Positions 7,621 through 15,218 of a stretch of DNA of 19,747 nucleotides are shown one piece after another. Position 1 is the stretch's first letter. Each line of letters opens with the position of its first letter. The stretch spans positions 1 to 19,747 of the forward strand of contig SLDE01000231.1 of assembly GCA_007125455.1 (NCBI GenBank), in the 5' to 3' direction. A program made the position numbers and the translations under genes. This DNA is from Ectothiorhodospiraceae bacterium (lineage in GTDB: Bacteria > Pseudomonadota > Gammaproteobacteria > Thiohalomonadales > Thiohalomonadaceae). The notes beneath the pieces are model-generated. The model had not been told where the DNA came from. It saw only the letters and a program-made list of their open reading frames with translations, and ran no database searches.

Positions 7621-8769
7621 ATGCAGGTTCGCCTTATCGAGGATCTGGGCACCATTCCCGCTACCGAATGGGATGCCCTCAGCGGTGCCCGCGACAACCC
7701 CTTTCTCAGCCATGCCTTCCTCGCCGGGCTGGAGGCGCACGGCTGTGTTGGCCCCCACTGGGGCTGGACACCGCAGCACCTGGGGCTTTATCAACACGAA
7801 AAGCTGATCGCTGCGGTACCACTCTACCGCAAGACCAACTCCTACGGTGAGCTGGTCTTTGACCACGCCTGGGCCGATGCCTACCGCCGTGCCGGACTGG
7901 ACTACTACCCCAAGCTGGTCGCCGCGGTCCCCTACTCTCCGGTAGCCGGCCCCCGTCTACTGCTGGCCGACGGGGTCGCACGGGAAGAGGCCGCGCAGCA
8001 CTTGGTCGGCGCCGCACGGGAGCTGACCGAAGCCCAGGGCCTTTCCTCCCTGCACTGGCTGTTTCCCGATGCAATCGATCTCGAACAGCTCGAACAACAG
8101 GGGATGATGCCCCGCTTGGCCACCCAGTTTCACTGGTACAACCACGACTACCACGACTTTGACCACTACCTGGCCCAGTTCACCGCCAGCAAGCGCAAGA
8201 AGATCAAACGCGAACGACGCCGGGTCAGCGAGCAGGGGATCGAGATCCAGGTGTTGCACGGCGACCAGATCAGCGCCGAACAATGGCAGATCTTCCACCA
8301 GTTCTACCGCGACACCTTTGACCGGCGCGGCGGCTATCCTACCCTGAACGAGGGATTCTTCCGCCATCTGGGTGAGCAGTTAGCAGAACGAGTGGTACTG
8401 GTATTCGCCCGACATCAGGGGCGTTATGTGGCCGGGGCCCTTTCGCTGCGCTCACAGGACACCCTCTACGGACGTCACTGGGGCTGCAGCGACGACTACC
8501 ATAGCCTGCACTTTGAACTCTGTTACTATCAAGGCCTGGACTACTGCATTCGCCACGGCCTGAAGCGCTTTGAGCCAGGTGCCCAGGGGGAGCACAAGGT
8601 GGCGCGGGGCTTTGAGCCCACAGCGGTGTGGTCGGCCCACTGGCTGGCCGATCCGGGCTTTAGCAAGGCAGTGAAAGATTATCTGGCACAGGAGCAACGC
8701 ATGATGCAGCGCTATATGCAGGAATTGGCCGAGCATCTACCGTTCAAGGAGGATGTAAAAGATGCATAA
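7621..8769 (+). CDS. GNAT-fold protein of the COG3146 (DUF482) family
   Basis: A 382-aa cytoplasmic protein of the family annotated as GNAT N-acetyltransferase or 'peptidogalycan biosynthesis' protein. Family features visible are the basic stretch SKRKKIKRERRR (about 190-202), the FY..TFDRRGGYP segment, the LYGRHWG motif, HFELCYYQGLDY and GAQGEHKVARGF. These features match the FemAB-like second GNAT half. Its true substrate is not established in the family; the fold suggests transfer of an aminoacyl or acyl group. The stop overlaps the aat start by eight bases and the aat ribosome binding site lies inside this gene, so the two are translationally linked. The ATG at 7621 has no strong ribosome binding site, but the N-terminus fits the family. 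Confidence 0.8.
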   Translation: MQVRLIEDLGTIPATEWDALSGARDNPFLSHAFLAGLEAHGCVGPHWGWTPQHLGLYQHEKLIAAVPLYRKTNSYGELVFDHAWADAYRRAGLDYYPKLVAAVPYSPVAGPRLLLADGVAREEAAQHLVGAARELTEAQGLSSLHWLFPDAIDLEQLEQQGMMPRLATQFHWYNHDYHDFDHYLAQFTASKRKKIKRERRRVSEQGIEIQVLHGDQISAEQWQIFHQFYRDTFDRRGGYPTLNEGFFRHLGEQLAERVVLVFARHQGRYVAGALSLRSQDTLYGRHWGCSDDYHSLHFELCYYQGLDYCIRHGLKRFEPGAQGEHKVARGFEPTAVWSAHWLADPGFSKAVKDYLAQEQRMMQRYMQELAEHLPFKEDVKDA

Positions 8770-9487
8770 AAAACCCCAGGGGCCCTTCTGGCTGGAGCCC
8801 GACAGCGACCCGGCACGCTTTCCCGATCCGGGCTACGCACTGGACGAGCCCAACGGCCTGCTAGCGGTGGGCGGTGACCTCTCCCCGGCCCGCCTGCTTA
8901 ATGCCTACCGCCAGGGGATCTTCCCCTGGTACAGCGATGGCCAGCCCATCCTGTGGTGGAGCCCGGCCCCGCGCACGGTGCTCTTTCCCGACAGGCTCAA
9001 GGTGCGCCGCAGCCTGCAAAAGCGCCTGCGTAATGGCGGCTTTCAGATCAGCTTCGACCGGGCCTTTGGTGAGGTCATCGAAGCCTGTAGCGAGTCACGC
9101 CACGACCAGGACGGCACCTGGATCACCGAAGCAATGAAGCAGGCCTACACCACCCTGCACCACTTGGGTTTCGCCCACTCGGTGGAGGTTTGGCAGGATG
9201 GCAAACTGGTTGGTGGGCTCTACGGGGTAAGCATGGGCAAGGTCTTCTTTGGCGAGTCGATGTTCAGCCGCGAACGGGATGCCTCCAAGGTGGCACTGGT
9301 AGCGCTGGTAAAGAAACTCCATGCCTGGGGCTTTGCCCTGATCGACTGTCAGGTAGGCAGCGAACACCTGTTCAGCCTGGGAGCCGAAGCGATCCTGCGC
9401 GAGGACTTTCTCCACCGGCTCGATAGGCACTGCGAGCCGGTGGAGAGCCACCAGGGACCATGGAACGACGAGGCGTCCGCGCCATGA
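8762..9487 (+). CDS. aat: Leucyl/phenylalanyl-tRNA--protein transferase
   Basis: Transfers Leu or Phe from aminoacyl-tRNA to proteins with N-terminal Lys or Arg, marking them for ClpS/ClpAP degradation. Family signatures are GLLAVGGDLSPARLLNAYRQ (32-51), GIFPWYSDGQPILWWSPAPR (52-71) and GLYGVSMGKVFFGESMFS (about 152-170). It is 241 aa against 234 in E. coli. AAGGAGG at 8746-8752, nine bases before the ATG, is one of the best ribosome binding sites in the window and lies inside the upstream GNAT gene, whose stop it overlaps. The stop overlaps the start of ate in ATGA, the classic coupling arrangement. Confidence 0.96.
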   Translation: MHKKPQGPFWLEPDSDPARFPDPGYALDEPNGLLAVGGDLSPARLLNAYRQGIFPWYSDGQPILWWSPAPRTVLFPDRLKVRRSLQKRLRNGGFQISFDRAFGEVIEACSESRHDQDGTWITEAMKQAYTTLHHLGFAHSVEVWQDGKLVGGLYGVSMGKVFFGESMFSRERDASKVALVALVKKLHAWGFALIDCQVGSEHLFSLGAEAILREDFLHRLDRHCEPVESHQGPWNDEASAP

Positions 9488-10230
9488 GTGTGCAGGAGCT
9501 ACCCGAAGGCCTGATGTTCTACATCAGCGGATTGCAGGAGTGCAGCTACCTGCCCGACCGACAACAACTCAATCTCTTCGTCGATCCCCATGCCCAAATG
9601 CGCCCTGAGCTGTATTCTGTGCTGTGTGAAATGGGCTTTCGTCGCAGCGGTGAATTCGTCTACGCCCCACGCTGCCCCAGCTGCCAAGCCTGCCTGCCGG
9701 TGCGGGTGCCGGTAGCGAGCTATCAAGCCGATCGCAGCCAACGGCGCAACTGGCGGGCCAACCAGGATCTGCAGGCCCGTGTGGTCGATACCCGCTACCA
9801 GGAGGAACACTTTGCCCTCTACCAGCGCTATATCGCCGCACGCCACGAGGACGGCAGCATGGCCGATCCTGACCCCGAGCAATACCAGCGCTTCTTTACC
9901 GCCTCCTGGGCCGAGACCGAGTACGTGGAGTTTCGCCTGCATGGCAAGCTGCTCGCGATGGCGGTGATCGACTGCCTGCGCGATGGCCTCTCGGCGGTAT
10001 ACAGCTTCTTTGACCCGGCAGAGCGCAAACGCGGCCTGGGTGTCTATATGGTGCAGTGGCTGATCGCCGAGGCCCAGCGACGCGGCCTTGCCTACCTATA
10101 TCTTGGCTATCTGGTACACGACTGCCGCAAAATGGCCTACAAGGCGCGCTACCAGCCGCTGGAGGCCTTTCGCCAGGGCAGTTGGCAGGTAATTGAAACC
10201 AAACAGACCGAACGGCGAGAAAAAAGTTGA
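9484..10230 (+). CDS. bpt: Aspartate/glutamate leucyltransferase (arginyl-transferase family)
   Basis: Bacterial ATE1-related transferase that adds Leu from leucyl-tRNA to proteins with N-terminal Asp or Glu, the second branch of the bacterial N-degron pathway. Motifs are ECSYLPDRQQLNLFVDP (19-35), the cysteine cluster CPSCQAC (Cys64, Cys67, Cys70; Cys20 upstream completes the family set) and the C-terminal YLYLGYLVHDCRKMAYKARY. It is 248 aa. An ATG at 9460 is also in frame, but the family N-terminus, the GAGG ten bases upstream (9470-9473) and the ATGA overlap with the aat stop favour 9484. It is the last gene of the three-gene unit. In many relatives infA follows this pair; here a tRNA gene does. 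Confidence 0.94.
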   Translation: MSVQELPEGLMFYISGLQECSYLPDRQQLNLFVDPHAQMRPELYSVLCEMGFRRSGEFVYAPRCPSCQACLPVRVPVASYQADRSQRRNWRANQDLQARVVDTRYQEEHFALYQRYIAARHEDGSMADPDPEQYQRFFTASWAETEYVEFRLHGKLLAMAVIDCLRDGLSAVYSFFDPAERKRGLGVYMVQWLIAEAQRRGLAYLYLGYLVHDCRKMAYKARYQPLEAFRQGSWQVIETKQTERREKS

Positions 10231-10255
10231 CCTGCCCCAACGATGTGTTTAGTAT
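10227..10255 (+). promoter_or_regulatory. Sigma70-type promoter of tRNA-Val
   Basis: TTGACC (10227-10232), exactly 17 bases, then TAGTAT (10250-10255). The -35 box overlaps the TGA stop of bpt. The predicted start near 10262 gives a 5' leader of about 12 bases before the mature tRNA. The GC-rich bases after the -10 box resemble the discriminator of stable-RNA promoters. Confidence 0.7.
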
Positions 10256-10273
10256 GCACGGCTTCTGAACGAC

Positions 10274-10349
10274 GGGTGCTTAGCTCAGCTGGGAGAGCAT
10301 CGCCCTTACAAGGCGAGGGTCGCAGGTTCGATCCCTGCAGCACCCACCA
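10274..10349 (+). tRNA. tRNA-Val (anticodon UAC)
   Basis: A complete 76-nt cloverleaf. The acceptor strands are GGGTGCT (10274-10280) and AGCACCC (10339-10345), with discriminator A and encoded CCA (10347-10349). The D arm is GCTC/GAGC, the anticodon loop CTTACAA carries TAC (valine codons GTA and GTG), and the T arm is GCAGG/CCTGC around TTCGATC. It has its own promoter and terminator, so it appears to be a single-gene transcription unit. No integrase or duplicated tRNA end is seen nearby. Confidence 0.97.
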
Positions 10350-10353
10350 ATAC

Positions 10354-10381
10354 AAAAAGCCGACTTTAAGTCGGCTTTTTT
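10354..10381. terminator. Bidirectional Rho-independent terminator
   Basis: AGCCGAC (10358-10364) and GTCGGCT (10370-10376) form a perfect stem. It is preceded by a run of As and followed by six Ts ending at 10381. The plus-strand reading ends the tRNA-Val transcript; the A-run gives a U-tract on the other strand, ending the convergent small gene that stops at 10386. Confidence 0.9.
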
Positions 10382-10385
10382 CATT

Positions 10386-10583
10386 TCAGCACTGAGCCGG
10401 GCTTGGCTTAAGCTTTTCCCACTCTCGCCAAGTGACGTTCCCATGCCGCCCATCGGCATACTCCACGAAGATCCGATCTTCGCGAACATTCAGCACCATC
10501 AAACTCTCATCGTTAAAGGTACGGTAAATACTGCCATTGACAGGATCTATGCCCTGCTCCATCGCTGCTGTTCGTGTGGCCAT
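10386..10583 (-). CDS. Hypothetical small protein (65 aa)
   Basis: Begins MATRTAAMEQGID and ends WEKLKPSPAQC. I do not recognise the family. The core pattern (an alternating stretch IFVEYADGR followed by VTWREWEKL) suggests a small beta-rich, SH3-like domain with a C-terminal helix; this is inference. No membrane segment or signal peptide is visible. Support for a real gene: GGAGGAGGG lies five bases upstream of the ATG on the minus strand, and the stop abuts the bidirectional terminator. The frame continues upstream to 10724, but that extension has no ribosome binding site and atypical composition. It is divergent from phr and convergent with tRNA-Val. Confidence 0.72.
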   Translation of the reverse strand: MATRTAAMEQGIDPVNGSIYRTFNDESLMVLNVREDRIFVEYADGRHGNVTWREWEKLKPSPAQC

Positions 10584-10777
10584 CTGACCCTCCTCCTGTA
10601 TAAATAATATCCCTACCCACAAGTTTAGCCAGCATTTTTGAAAATACCTCCCGTTCAGGTGAAAAAAAGCGTGCCTACGTCGGGTTTCTAACAAAAGCGT
10701 TCCCTGTTCGCCGACCAAACACATCCGCCTCCCCGTTGGGGTAGACTATCTGTACAACAAACTGGTAGGAACTGTTT

Positions 10778-12193
10778 ATGTCCAAGGCCATCCTTTGGTT
10801 TCGGCAGGATCTGCGCCTGCAGGATAATCCGGCCCTCCACGCCGCCCTGCAGCATCGACAGGTGATCCCGATCTACATCCACGATCCGGCCAGCGCCTCC
10901 CCCTGGCAGGCGGGCAGCGCTGCCCGCTGGTGGCTTCACCACAGCCTGGTCGCACTGGCGGAGGGACTTGCCCGCCGGGGGAGCCAGCTACAGGTATTCC
11001 ACGGTGACACGCAGACAATCCTCGCCGAGCTATGTCGATGCAGTGGCGCAGCGCAGATCCATTGGAACCGCCGCTATGAGCCTGCCGGGATCGCGCTGGA
11101 CAAACAACTCAAACACCAACTACAACAGCAGGGCGTCGTCACCCACAGCCACAACGCTGCACTGCTGTTCGAACCCTGGCAGGTGCTCAAGGGGGATGGC
11201 GAGCCCTATCGGGTCTTCACCCCATTCTGGAAGGCCTGCCTACGCAGTGGATTGTCCCGCCCGCTGCTTGATGCCCCGGCGCAACTACCCGCTGCAGAAA
11301 GCTACTCTACGCTCAGTGTCGGCGCCCTACAGCTATTGCCCACACTCCCCTGGGCCGACGGCTTTCACCGCCACTGGACACCCGGAGAGGCCGGGGCCAA
11401 GGCCGCCCTGGAGCGCTTTATCGAACAGGGCCTGCCCCACTATGCCGAGGGGCGCGACCGGCCCGACCGGCCCCATACTGCCTGTCTCTCTCCCCACCTG
11501 CATTTGGGCGAGATCAGCCCCGCAAGGCTGGTCGCGGCCATCCAGGCGGCCAGCGATCGTAGCGGCCTGCTCCGCCATGGCGAGAGCTGGCTGCGTGAGC
11601 TGGGCTGGCGCGAATTCGCCCACTACCTGCTCTACCACTTTCCCGAGACCACCGCCGCCCCCTTCAATCCCCGCTTCGCCAACTTCCCCTGGCGGAACGA
11701 CCCTGCTGCACTAAGCGCCTGGCAACGGGGAGAAACCGGCTTTCCCATCATCGATGCGGGGATGCGCGAGCTATGGCACACCGGCTGGATGCACAACCGG
11801 GTAAGGATGATCGTCGCCTCGCTGCTGACTAAAAACCTCCTCATCCCCTGGCAACAAGGGGCCAACTGGTTTTGGGATACTCTGGTGGACGCGGATCTGG
11901 CCGCCAACACCCTGGGCTGGCAATGGACCGCCGGCTGCGGTGCCGACGCCGCCCCCTGGTTTCGGATCTTCAACCCAGTGCTGCAGGGGCAGAAATTTGA
12001 TCCCGACGGGGCCTATGTGCGTCGCTGGGTACCCGAGCTGGCCGCGCTGCCCAACAAGCATCTGCACCAGCCCTGGAAGCTCAACGAGAGCAAGCTGGCC
12101 GAATACGGCGTGGTGCTGGGTAAAGACTACCCTCACCCCATCGTTGACCTGGCCACCAGCCGGGAAAGGGCGCTGGCAGCAGTGAAGCGTTAA
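10778..12193 (+). CDS. phrB: Deoxyribodipyrimidine photolyase (class I)
   Basis: A 471-aa FAD photolyase that splits cyclobutane pyrimidine dimers using blue light. The N-terminal antenna-binding alpha/beta domain begins ILWFRQDLRLQDNPAL, the family signature. The C-terminal FAD domain includes WREFAHYLLYHFP, WMHNRVRMIVASLLTKNLLI, the WQW of 381-383, GADAAPWFRIFNP and QGQKFDP. Trp315, Trp364/366 and Trp381/383 sit where the electron-transfer tryptophans of E. coli photolyase are expected. The length matches the 470-aa class. Start ATG 10778 has TAGGA seven bases upstream. It stands alone between the small minus-strand gene and the dsr promoter. Keeping it implies some light exposure, so a strictly dark endosymbiotic life looks less likely; that is inference. 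Confidence 0.95.
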   Translation: MSKAILWFRQDLRLQDNPALHAALQHRQVIPIYIHDPASASPWQAGSAARWWLHHSLVALAEGLARRGSQLQVFHGDTQTILAELCRCSGAAQIHWNRRYEPAGIALDKQLKHQLQQQGVVTHSHNAALLFEPWQVLKGDGEPYRVFTPFWKACLRSGLSRPLLDAPAQLPAAESYSTLSVGALQLLPTLPWADGFHRHWTPGEAGAKAALERFIEQGLPHYAEGRDRPDRPHTACLSPHLHLGEISPARLVAAIQAASDRSGLLRHGESWLRELGWREFAHYLLYHFPETTAAPFNPRFANFPWRNDPAALSAWQRGETGFPIIDAGMRELWHTGWMHNRVRMIVASLLTKNLLIPWQQGANWFWDTLVDADLAANTLGWQWTAGCGADAAPWFRIFNPVLQGQKFDPDGAYVRRWVPELAALPNKHLHQPWKLNESKLAEYGVVLGKDYPHPIVDLATSRERALAAVKR

Positions 12194-12202
12194 ACGTGAG
12201 TT

Positions 12203-12233
12203 AGTGGGGAGGGGACGATGTCAATCTCCCACT
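12203..12233 (+). terminator. Possible weak terminator after phrB
   Basis: AGTGGGGAG (12203-12211) can pair with CTCCCACT (12226-12233) with one bulge. It lies ten bases after the phrB stop and upstream of the dsr -35 box. No T-run follows, so the call is tentative. Confidence 0.35.
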
Positions 12234-12248
12234 CATCATTCATGACGC

Positions 12249-12277
12249 TTGACAATACCCGACATAAATACTATGTT
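12249..12277 (+). promoter_or_regulatory. Strong sigma70-type promoter of the dsr operon
   Basis: Consensus TTGACA (12249-12254), exactly 17 bases, then TATGTT (12272-12277). The predicted start is near 12284, giving a leader of about 125 nt before dsrA. This is the best -35/-10 pair in the window and fits the high expression expected for Dsr proteins. No clear activator site was recognised upstream. Confidence 0.75.
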
Positions 12278-12283
12278 TATCAC

Positions 12284-12300
12284 ACTCCCACTTCGGGAGT
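12284..12300 (+). other. 5' hairpin of the dsr leader
   Basis: ACTCCC and GGGAGT pair over a 5-base loop at about the predicted transcript start. No T-run follows. A stem at the extreme 5' end commonly protects mRNA from decay. A second, weaker stem with G-T pairs can form around 12328-12345. The rest of the leader, up to the ribosome binding site AGGAGA at 12395-12400, shows no riboswitch that I recognise. Confidence 0.5.
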
Positions 12301-12407
12301 ATTCCATATCGGAGCATCACCATCTGTCCGTCGGATATCCGGCGAGGTAGTAGCAGTTGGATGAGCAACCGGGAACCGTGTTTATCCTTTGATCAGGAGA
12401 TATTGTT

Positions 12408-13652
12408 ATGGCTAAGAAAATGCACGATACCCCAATGCTTGACCAGCTAGAAAGCGGCCCGTGGCCCAGCTTTGTTACCGGCCTCAAGCGTTTGGCAAAA
12501 GACAACGACATGATGGTTGACCTGATGGGTCAGCTGGAAACCTCCTACCGTACCCGCAAGGGCTACTGGAAGGGCGGCACTGTCGGCGTCGTCGGTTACG
12601 GCGGCGGCGTTATCCCCCGCTTCACCGAACTGCACGACGAGAACAAGAAGCCCCTGTTCCCCGCCGCGTCCGAGTTCCACACCCTGCGCATCATGCCCCC
12701 CGCCGGGATGCACTACGATACCGCCACCCTGCGCAAGTTCTGCGACATCTGGGAAAAGTATGGCTCCGGTCTGATCGCCTTCCACGGCCAGTCTGGCGAC
12801 ATCATGTTCCAGGGCTGTACCACCGACAACGTCCAGCCTGCCTTTGATGAGCTGAACGAGATGGGCTTCGACCTCGGCGGTGCCGGCCCGGCTGTACGTA
12901 CCGGCATGAGCTGTGTCGGTGCGGCCCGCTGCGAGCAAAGCTGCGCCAACGAGCAGAAGATCCATCGCACCCTGGTCAACGCCTTCCTCGACGACATGCA
13001 CCGTCCGGCGCTGCCCTACAAGATGAAGTTCAAGGTCTCCGGCTGTGCCAACGACTGCATGAACTCCATCCACCGCGCGGACTTCTCCGTGATCGGTACC
13101 TGGCGCGACGAGATGAAGATCGATCAGAACGAAGTGAAGACCTTCATCGCCGACAAGGGCCGTAAGTACGTGGTCGATAATGTCATCAGCCGCTGCCCGA
13201 CCAACGCCCTGAGCCTGAACGACGACGACACCCTCGACGTCGACAACAAGGGCTGCGTACGCTGCATGCACTGCCTGAACGTGATGAACAAGGCCCTCTC
13301 CCCTGGGGACGACAAGGGCGTGTCCATCCTGATCGGTGGTAAGCGCACCCTGAAGATCGGTGATCTGATGGGTACCGTGATCGTGCCGTTCATGAAGATG
13401 GAAAGCGACGAAGACTACGAGAAGATCGAAGCGCTGGCCGGTGAGGTCATCGACTTCTTCGCCGAAAACGCCCTGGAACATGAGCGTACCGGTGAGATGA
13501 TCGAGCGGATCGGTCTGGTCAACTTCCTCGAAGGTATTGGTCTGGACGTTGAGCCCAACATGATCGCTAGCCCGCGTTCCAACTCCTACGTCCGTATGGA
13601 CGGCTGGGACGAGGAAGCGCAGAAGTGGTTCGAGCGTAAGGCTCAGGCCTGA
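12408..13652 (+). CDS. dsrA: Reverse dissimilatory sulfite reductase, alpha subunit
   Basis: Alpha subunit of cytoplasmic sirohaem sulfite reductase; in the oxidative direction DsrAB releases sulfite from DsrC-bound or persulfide sulfur. At 414 aa it has the normal length. The sirohaem-linked [4Fe-4S] motif C-x5-C ... C-x3-C is Cys169, Cys175, Cys213 and Cys217. The inserted ferredoxin domain has Cys263 and C-x2-C-x2-C at 283, 286 and 289 (GCVRCMHCLN). AGGAGA lies seven bases before the ATG. It is the first gene of the dsr operon, and the DsrEFH-DsrL context assigns it to the sulfur-oxidising type. A hairpin in the 69-base gap separates it from dsrB. Confidence 0.97.
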   Translation: MAKKMHDTPMLDQLESGPWPSFVTGLKRLAKDNDMMVDLMGQLETSYRTRKGYWKGGTVGVVGYGGGVIPRFTELHDENKKPLFPAASEFHTLRIMPPAGMHYDTATLRKFCDIWEKYGSGLIAFHGQSGDIMFQGCTTDNVQPAFDELNEMGFDLGGAGPAVRTGMSCVGAARCEQSCANEQKIHRTLVNAFLDDMHRPALPYKMKFKVSGCANDCMNSIHRADFSVIGTWRDEMKIDQNEVKTFIADKGRKYVVDNVISRCPTNALSLNDDDTLDVDNKGCVRCMHCLNVMNKALSPGDDKGVSILIGGKRTLKIGDLMGTVIVPFMKMESDEDYEKIEALAGEVIDFFAENALEHERTGEMIERIGLVNFLEGIGLDVEPNMIASPRSNSYVRMDGWDEEAQKWFERKAQA

Positions 13653-13666
13653 TTTTAGTTTGTATG

Positions 13667-13690
13667 GCGGAACGGCCTTTGTCGTTCCGC
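13667..13690 (+). other. Intercistronic hairpin between dsrA and dsrB
   Basis: GCGGAACG (13667-13674) and CGTTCCGC (13683-13690) form a perfect 8-bp stem over an 8-base loop, 14 bases after the dsrA stop and before the dsrB ribosome binding site. The stem is not followed by Ts, so it is more likely an mRNA stability or processing element than a terminator. Confidence 0.6.
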
Positions 13691-13721
13691 ACAACCATTT
13701 AACCATGAGTCGGAGGTAATT

Positions 13722-14792
13722 ATGTCTGCACCTCGTATGCCTATCGAGAGCGGTGTACCGGATCCGTTTCCGTTTATGCACCCACTGCTGAAGAAAAACT
13801 TTGGTGAGTGGAGCTATCACGATCGTCCGCGTCCTGGCGTTCTGCGCCACGTCGCCAAGAGCGGTGATCAGGTTTGGACCGTCCGCGCTGGCACCCAGCG
13901 TCAGATGGATCTTTACACCATTCGCAACCTTTGCGACATCGCTGATGAACTGGCCGAAGGTCACGTTCGCTTCACCATGCGTTCCAACATCGAGTTCATG
14001 CTGAGCGAAGAGTCCAAGGTACAGCCGCTGATCGACAAGCTCCAGGCCGAAGGCTTCCCTGTCGGTGGTACCGGTCCTTCCGTAGCGATGATCTCCCACA
14101 CCCAGGGTTGGCTGCACTGTGATATCCCGGGTACCGATGCTTCCGGTGTTGTAAAGGCACTGATGGATGAACTGCACGATGAGTTCATCAAAGAAGACAT
14201 GCCGAACCGCGTTCACATCACCACCTCCTGCTGCCAGATCAACTGTGGCGGCCAGGGTGATATCGCGATCAACATCCAGCACACCAAGCCACCTAAGATC
14301 AACCATGATCTGGTTGCCAACGCCTGTGAGCGTCCTACCGTTGTAGCCCGCTGCCCGGTAGCCGCGATTCGCCCGGCGATGGTAAACGGCAAGCCCACCC
14401 TGGAAGTTGATGAAAAGAAATGCATCTGCTGTGGCGCGTGCTTCCCACCCTGCCCGCCGATGCAGATCAACGATCCCGAGCACTCCAAGCTGGCCATCTG
14501 GGTTGGCGGCAAGCACTCCAATGCTCGCTCCAAGCCGATGTTCCACAAGCTGGTTGCAGCTGGCATCCCGAACAATCCGCCGCGTTGGCCTGAAGCCGCC
14601 GAGGTTGTCAAGAACATCCTGGCTGTTTACAAGGAAGACGCGAAGGATTGGGAGCGTATGGGTGACTGGGTAGAGCGTATTGGTTGGCCGCAGTTCTTTG
14701 AAAAGACCGGTCTGCCGTTCACCAAGTACCATATCGACAACTGGCGTGGTGGTCGTGCGAACCTGAACGCCTCTGCTCACATCCGTTTCTAA
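13722..14792 (+). CDS. dsrB: Reverse dissimilatory sulfite reductase, beta subunit
   Basis: Beta subunit of the alpha2beta2 sulfite reductase, 356 aa. The cluster/sirohaem region contains TTSCCQINCGGQGD (Cys170, Cys171, Cys175), with further cysteines at 202 and 211. The ferredoxin domain carries C-x2-C-x2-C-x3-C at 234, 237, 240 and 244 (CICCGACFPPC). A strong GGAGG lies upstream of the ATG. It follows dsrA after a 69-base gap that holds a hairpin and precedes dsrE by 21 bases. Codon choice shifts here towards CGT, GTT and GCT compared with genes left of the operon, as in highly expressed genes. Confidence 0.97.
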   Translation: MSAPRMPIESGVPDPFPFMHPLLKKNFGEWSYHDRPRPGVLRHVAKSGDQVWTVRAGTQRQMDLYTIRNLCDIADELAEGHVRFTMRSNIEFMLSEESKVQPLIDKLQAEGFPVGGTGPSVAMISHTQGWLHCDIPGTDASGVVKALMDELHDEFIKEDMPNRVHITTSCCQINCGGQGDIAINIQHTKPPKINHDLVANACERPTVVARCPVAAIRPAMVNGKPTLEVDEKKCICCGACFPPCPPMQINDPEHSKLAIWVGGKHSNARSKPMFHKLVAAGIPNNPPRWPEAAEVVKNILAVYKEDAKDWERMGDWVERIGWPQFFEKTGLPFTKYHIDNWRGGRANLNASAHIRF

Positions 14793-14813
14793 TCCCGGTA
14801 ACGAGGAGAGAAA

Positions 14814-15206
14814 ATGAAGTTTACCATTCAGGTTAGTGAAGGCCCGTACAACCATCAGGCCTCTGACAGTGCATACCAGTTTGCCAAGGCGGCGCTGGAG
14901 AAGGGCCACGAGATCTATCGTGTGTTCTTCTATCACGACGGTGTCAACAACGCGACCCGTCTGACCACCCCGCCGCAGGACGATCGCAATGTCGTCAATC
15001 GCTGGAGTGCACTGGCCGAAGAACATAACCTCGACCTGGTAGTCTGTGTTGCCGCGGCTCAACGCCGTGGCATCGCCGACGCGGACGAGTCCAAGCGTAA
15101 CGGCAAAGATGCCGACAATATTGCGCCTGGCTTCCGTATCTCAGGTCTGGGTCAGCTGATCGAAGGCGGTATTCAGTCCGACCGCCTGGTCATTTTCGGC
15201 GATTGA
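14814..15206 (+). CDS. dsrE: Sulfur relay protein DsrE
   Basis: Subunit of the DsrE2F2H2 sulfurtransferase that takes up persulfide sulfur and hands it to DsrC; related to TusD. It is 130 aa. The conserved sulfur-binding cysteine is Cys78 (LDLVVCVAAAQRRG), the same position as the essential cysteine known in Allochromatium DsrE. GAGGAGAG precedes the ATG. The stop is 12 bases before the chosen dsrF start, so dsrEF are tightly linked. Confidence 0.95.
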   Translation: MKFTIQVSEGPYNHQASDSAYQFAKAALEKGHEIYRVFFYHDGVNNATRLTTPPQDDRNVVNRWSALAEEHNLDLVVCVAAAQRRGIADADESKRNGKDADNIAPGFRISGLGQLIEGGIQSDRLVIFGD

Positions 15207-15218
15207 TTGGGGGTTATG

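Noticed and set aside
10274..10349. tRNA gene as an integration site
   Set aside because: No integrase and no repeated tRNA 3' end are visible on either side.
10660..10682. Sigma54-like sequence upstream of the 65-aa gene on the minus strand
   Set aside because: The -12 element lacks the required GC; only the -24 half resembles the consensus.
10751..10766. TGTACA motif just before phrB, considered as a light-responsive MerR-type or LexA operator
   Set aside because: Only one half-site is convincing and the spacing fits neither operator consensus.
12361..12450. Possible leader peptide frame in the dsr leader, overlapping the dsrA start
   Set aside because: No ribosome binding site before its ATG, no regulatory codon run and no recognisable peptide.
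12447..15062. A very long open frame on the minus strand, opposite dsrA, dsrB and the start of dsrE (about 870 codons)
   Set aside because: It mirrors genes with unmistakable Dsr motifs on the plus strand. The lack of stops follows from their codon bias, and its translation is low-complexity with no recognised domain.
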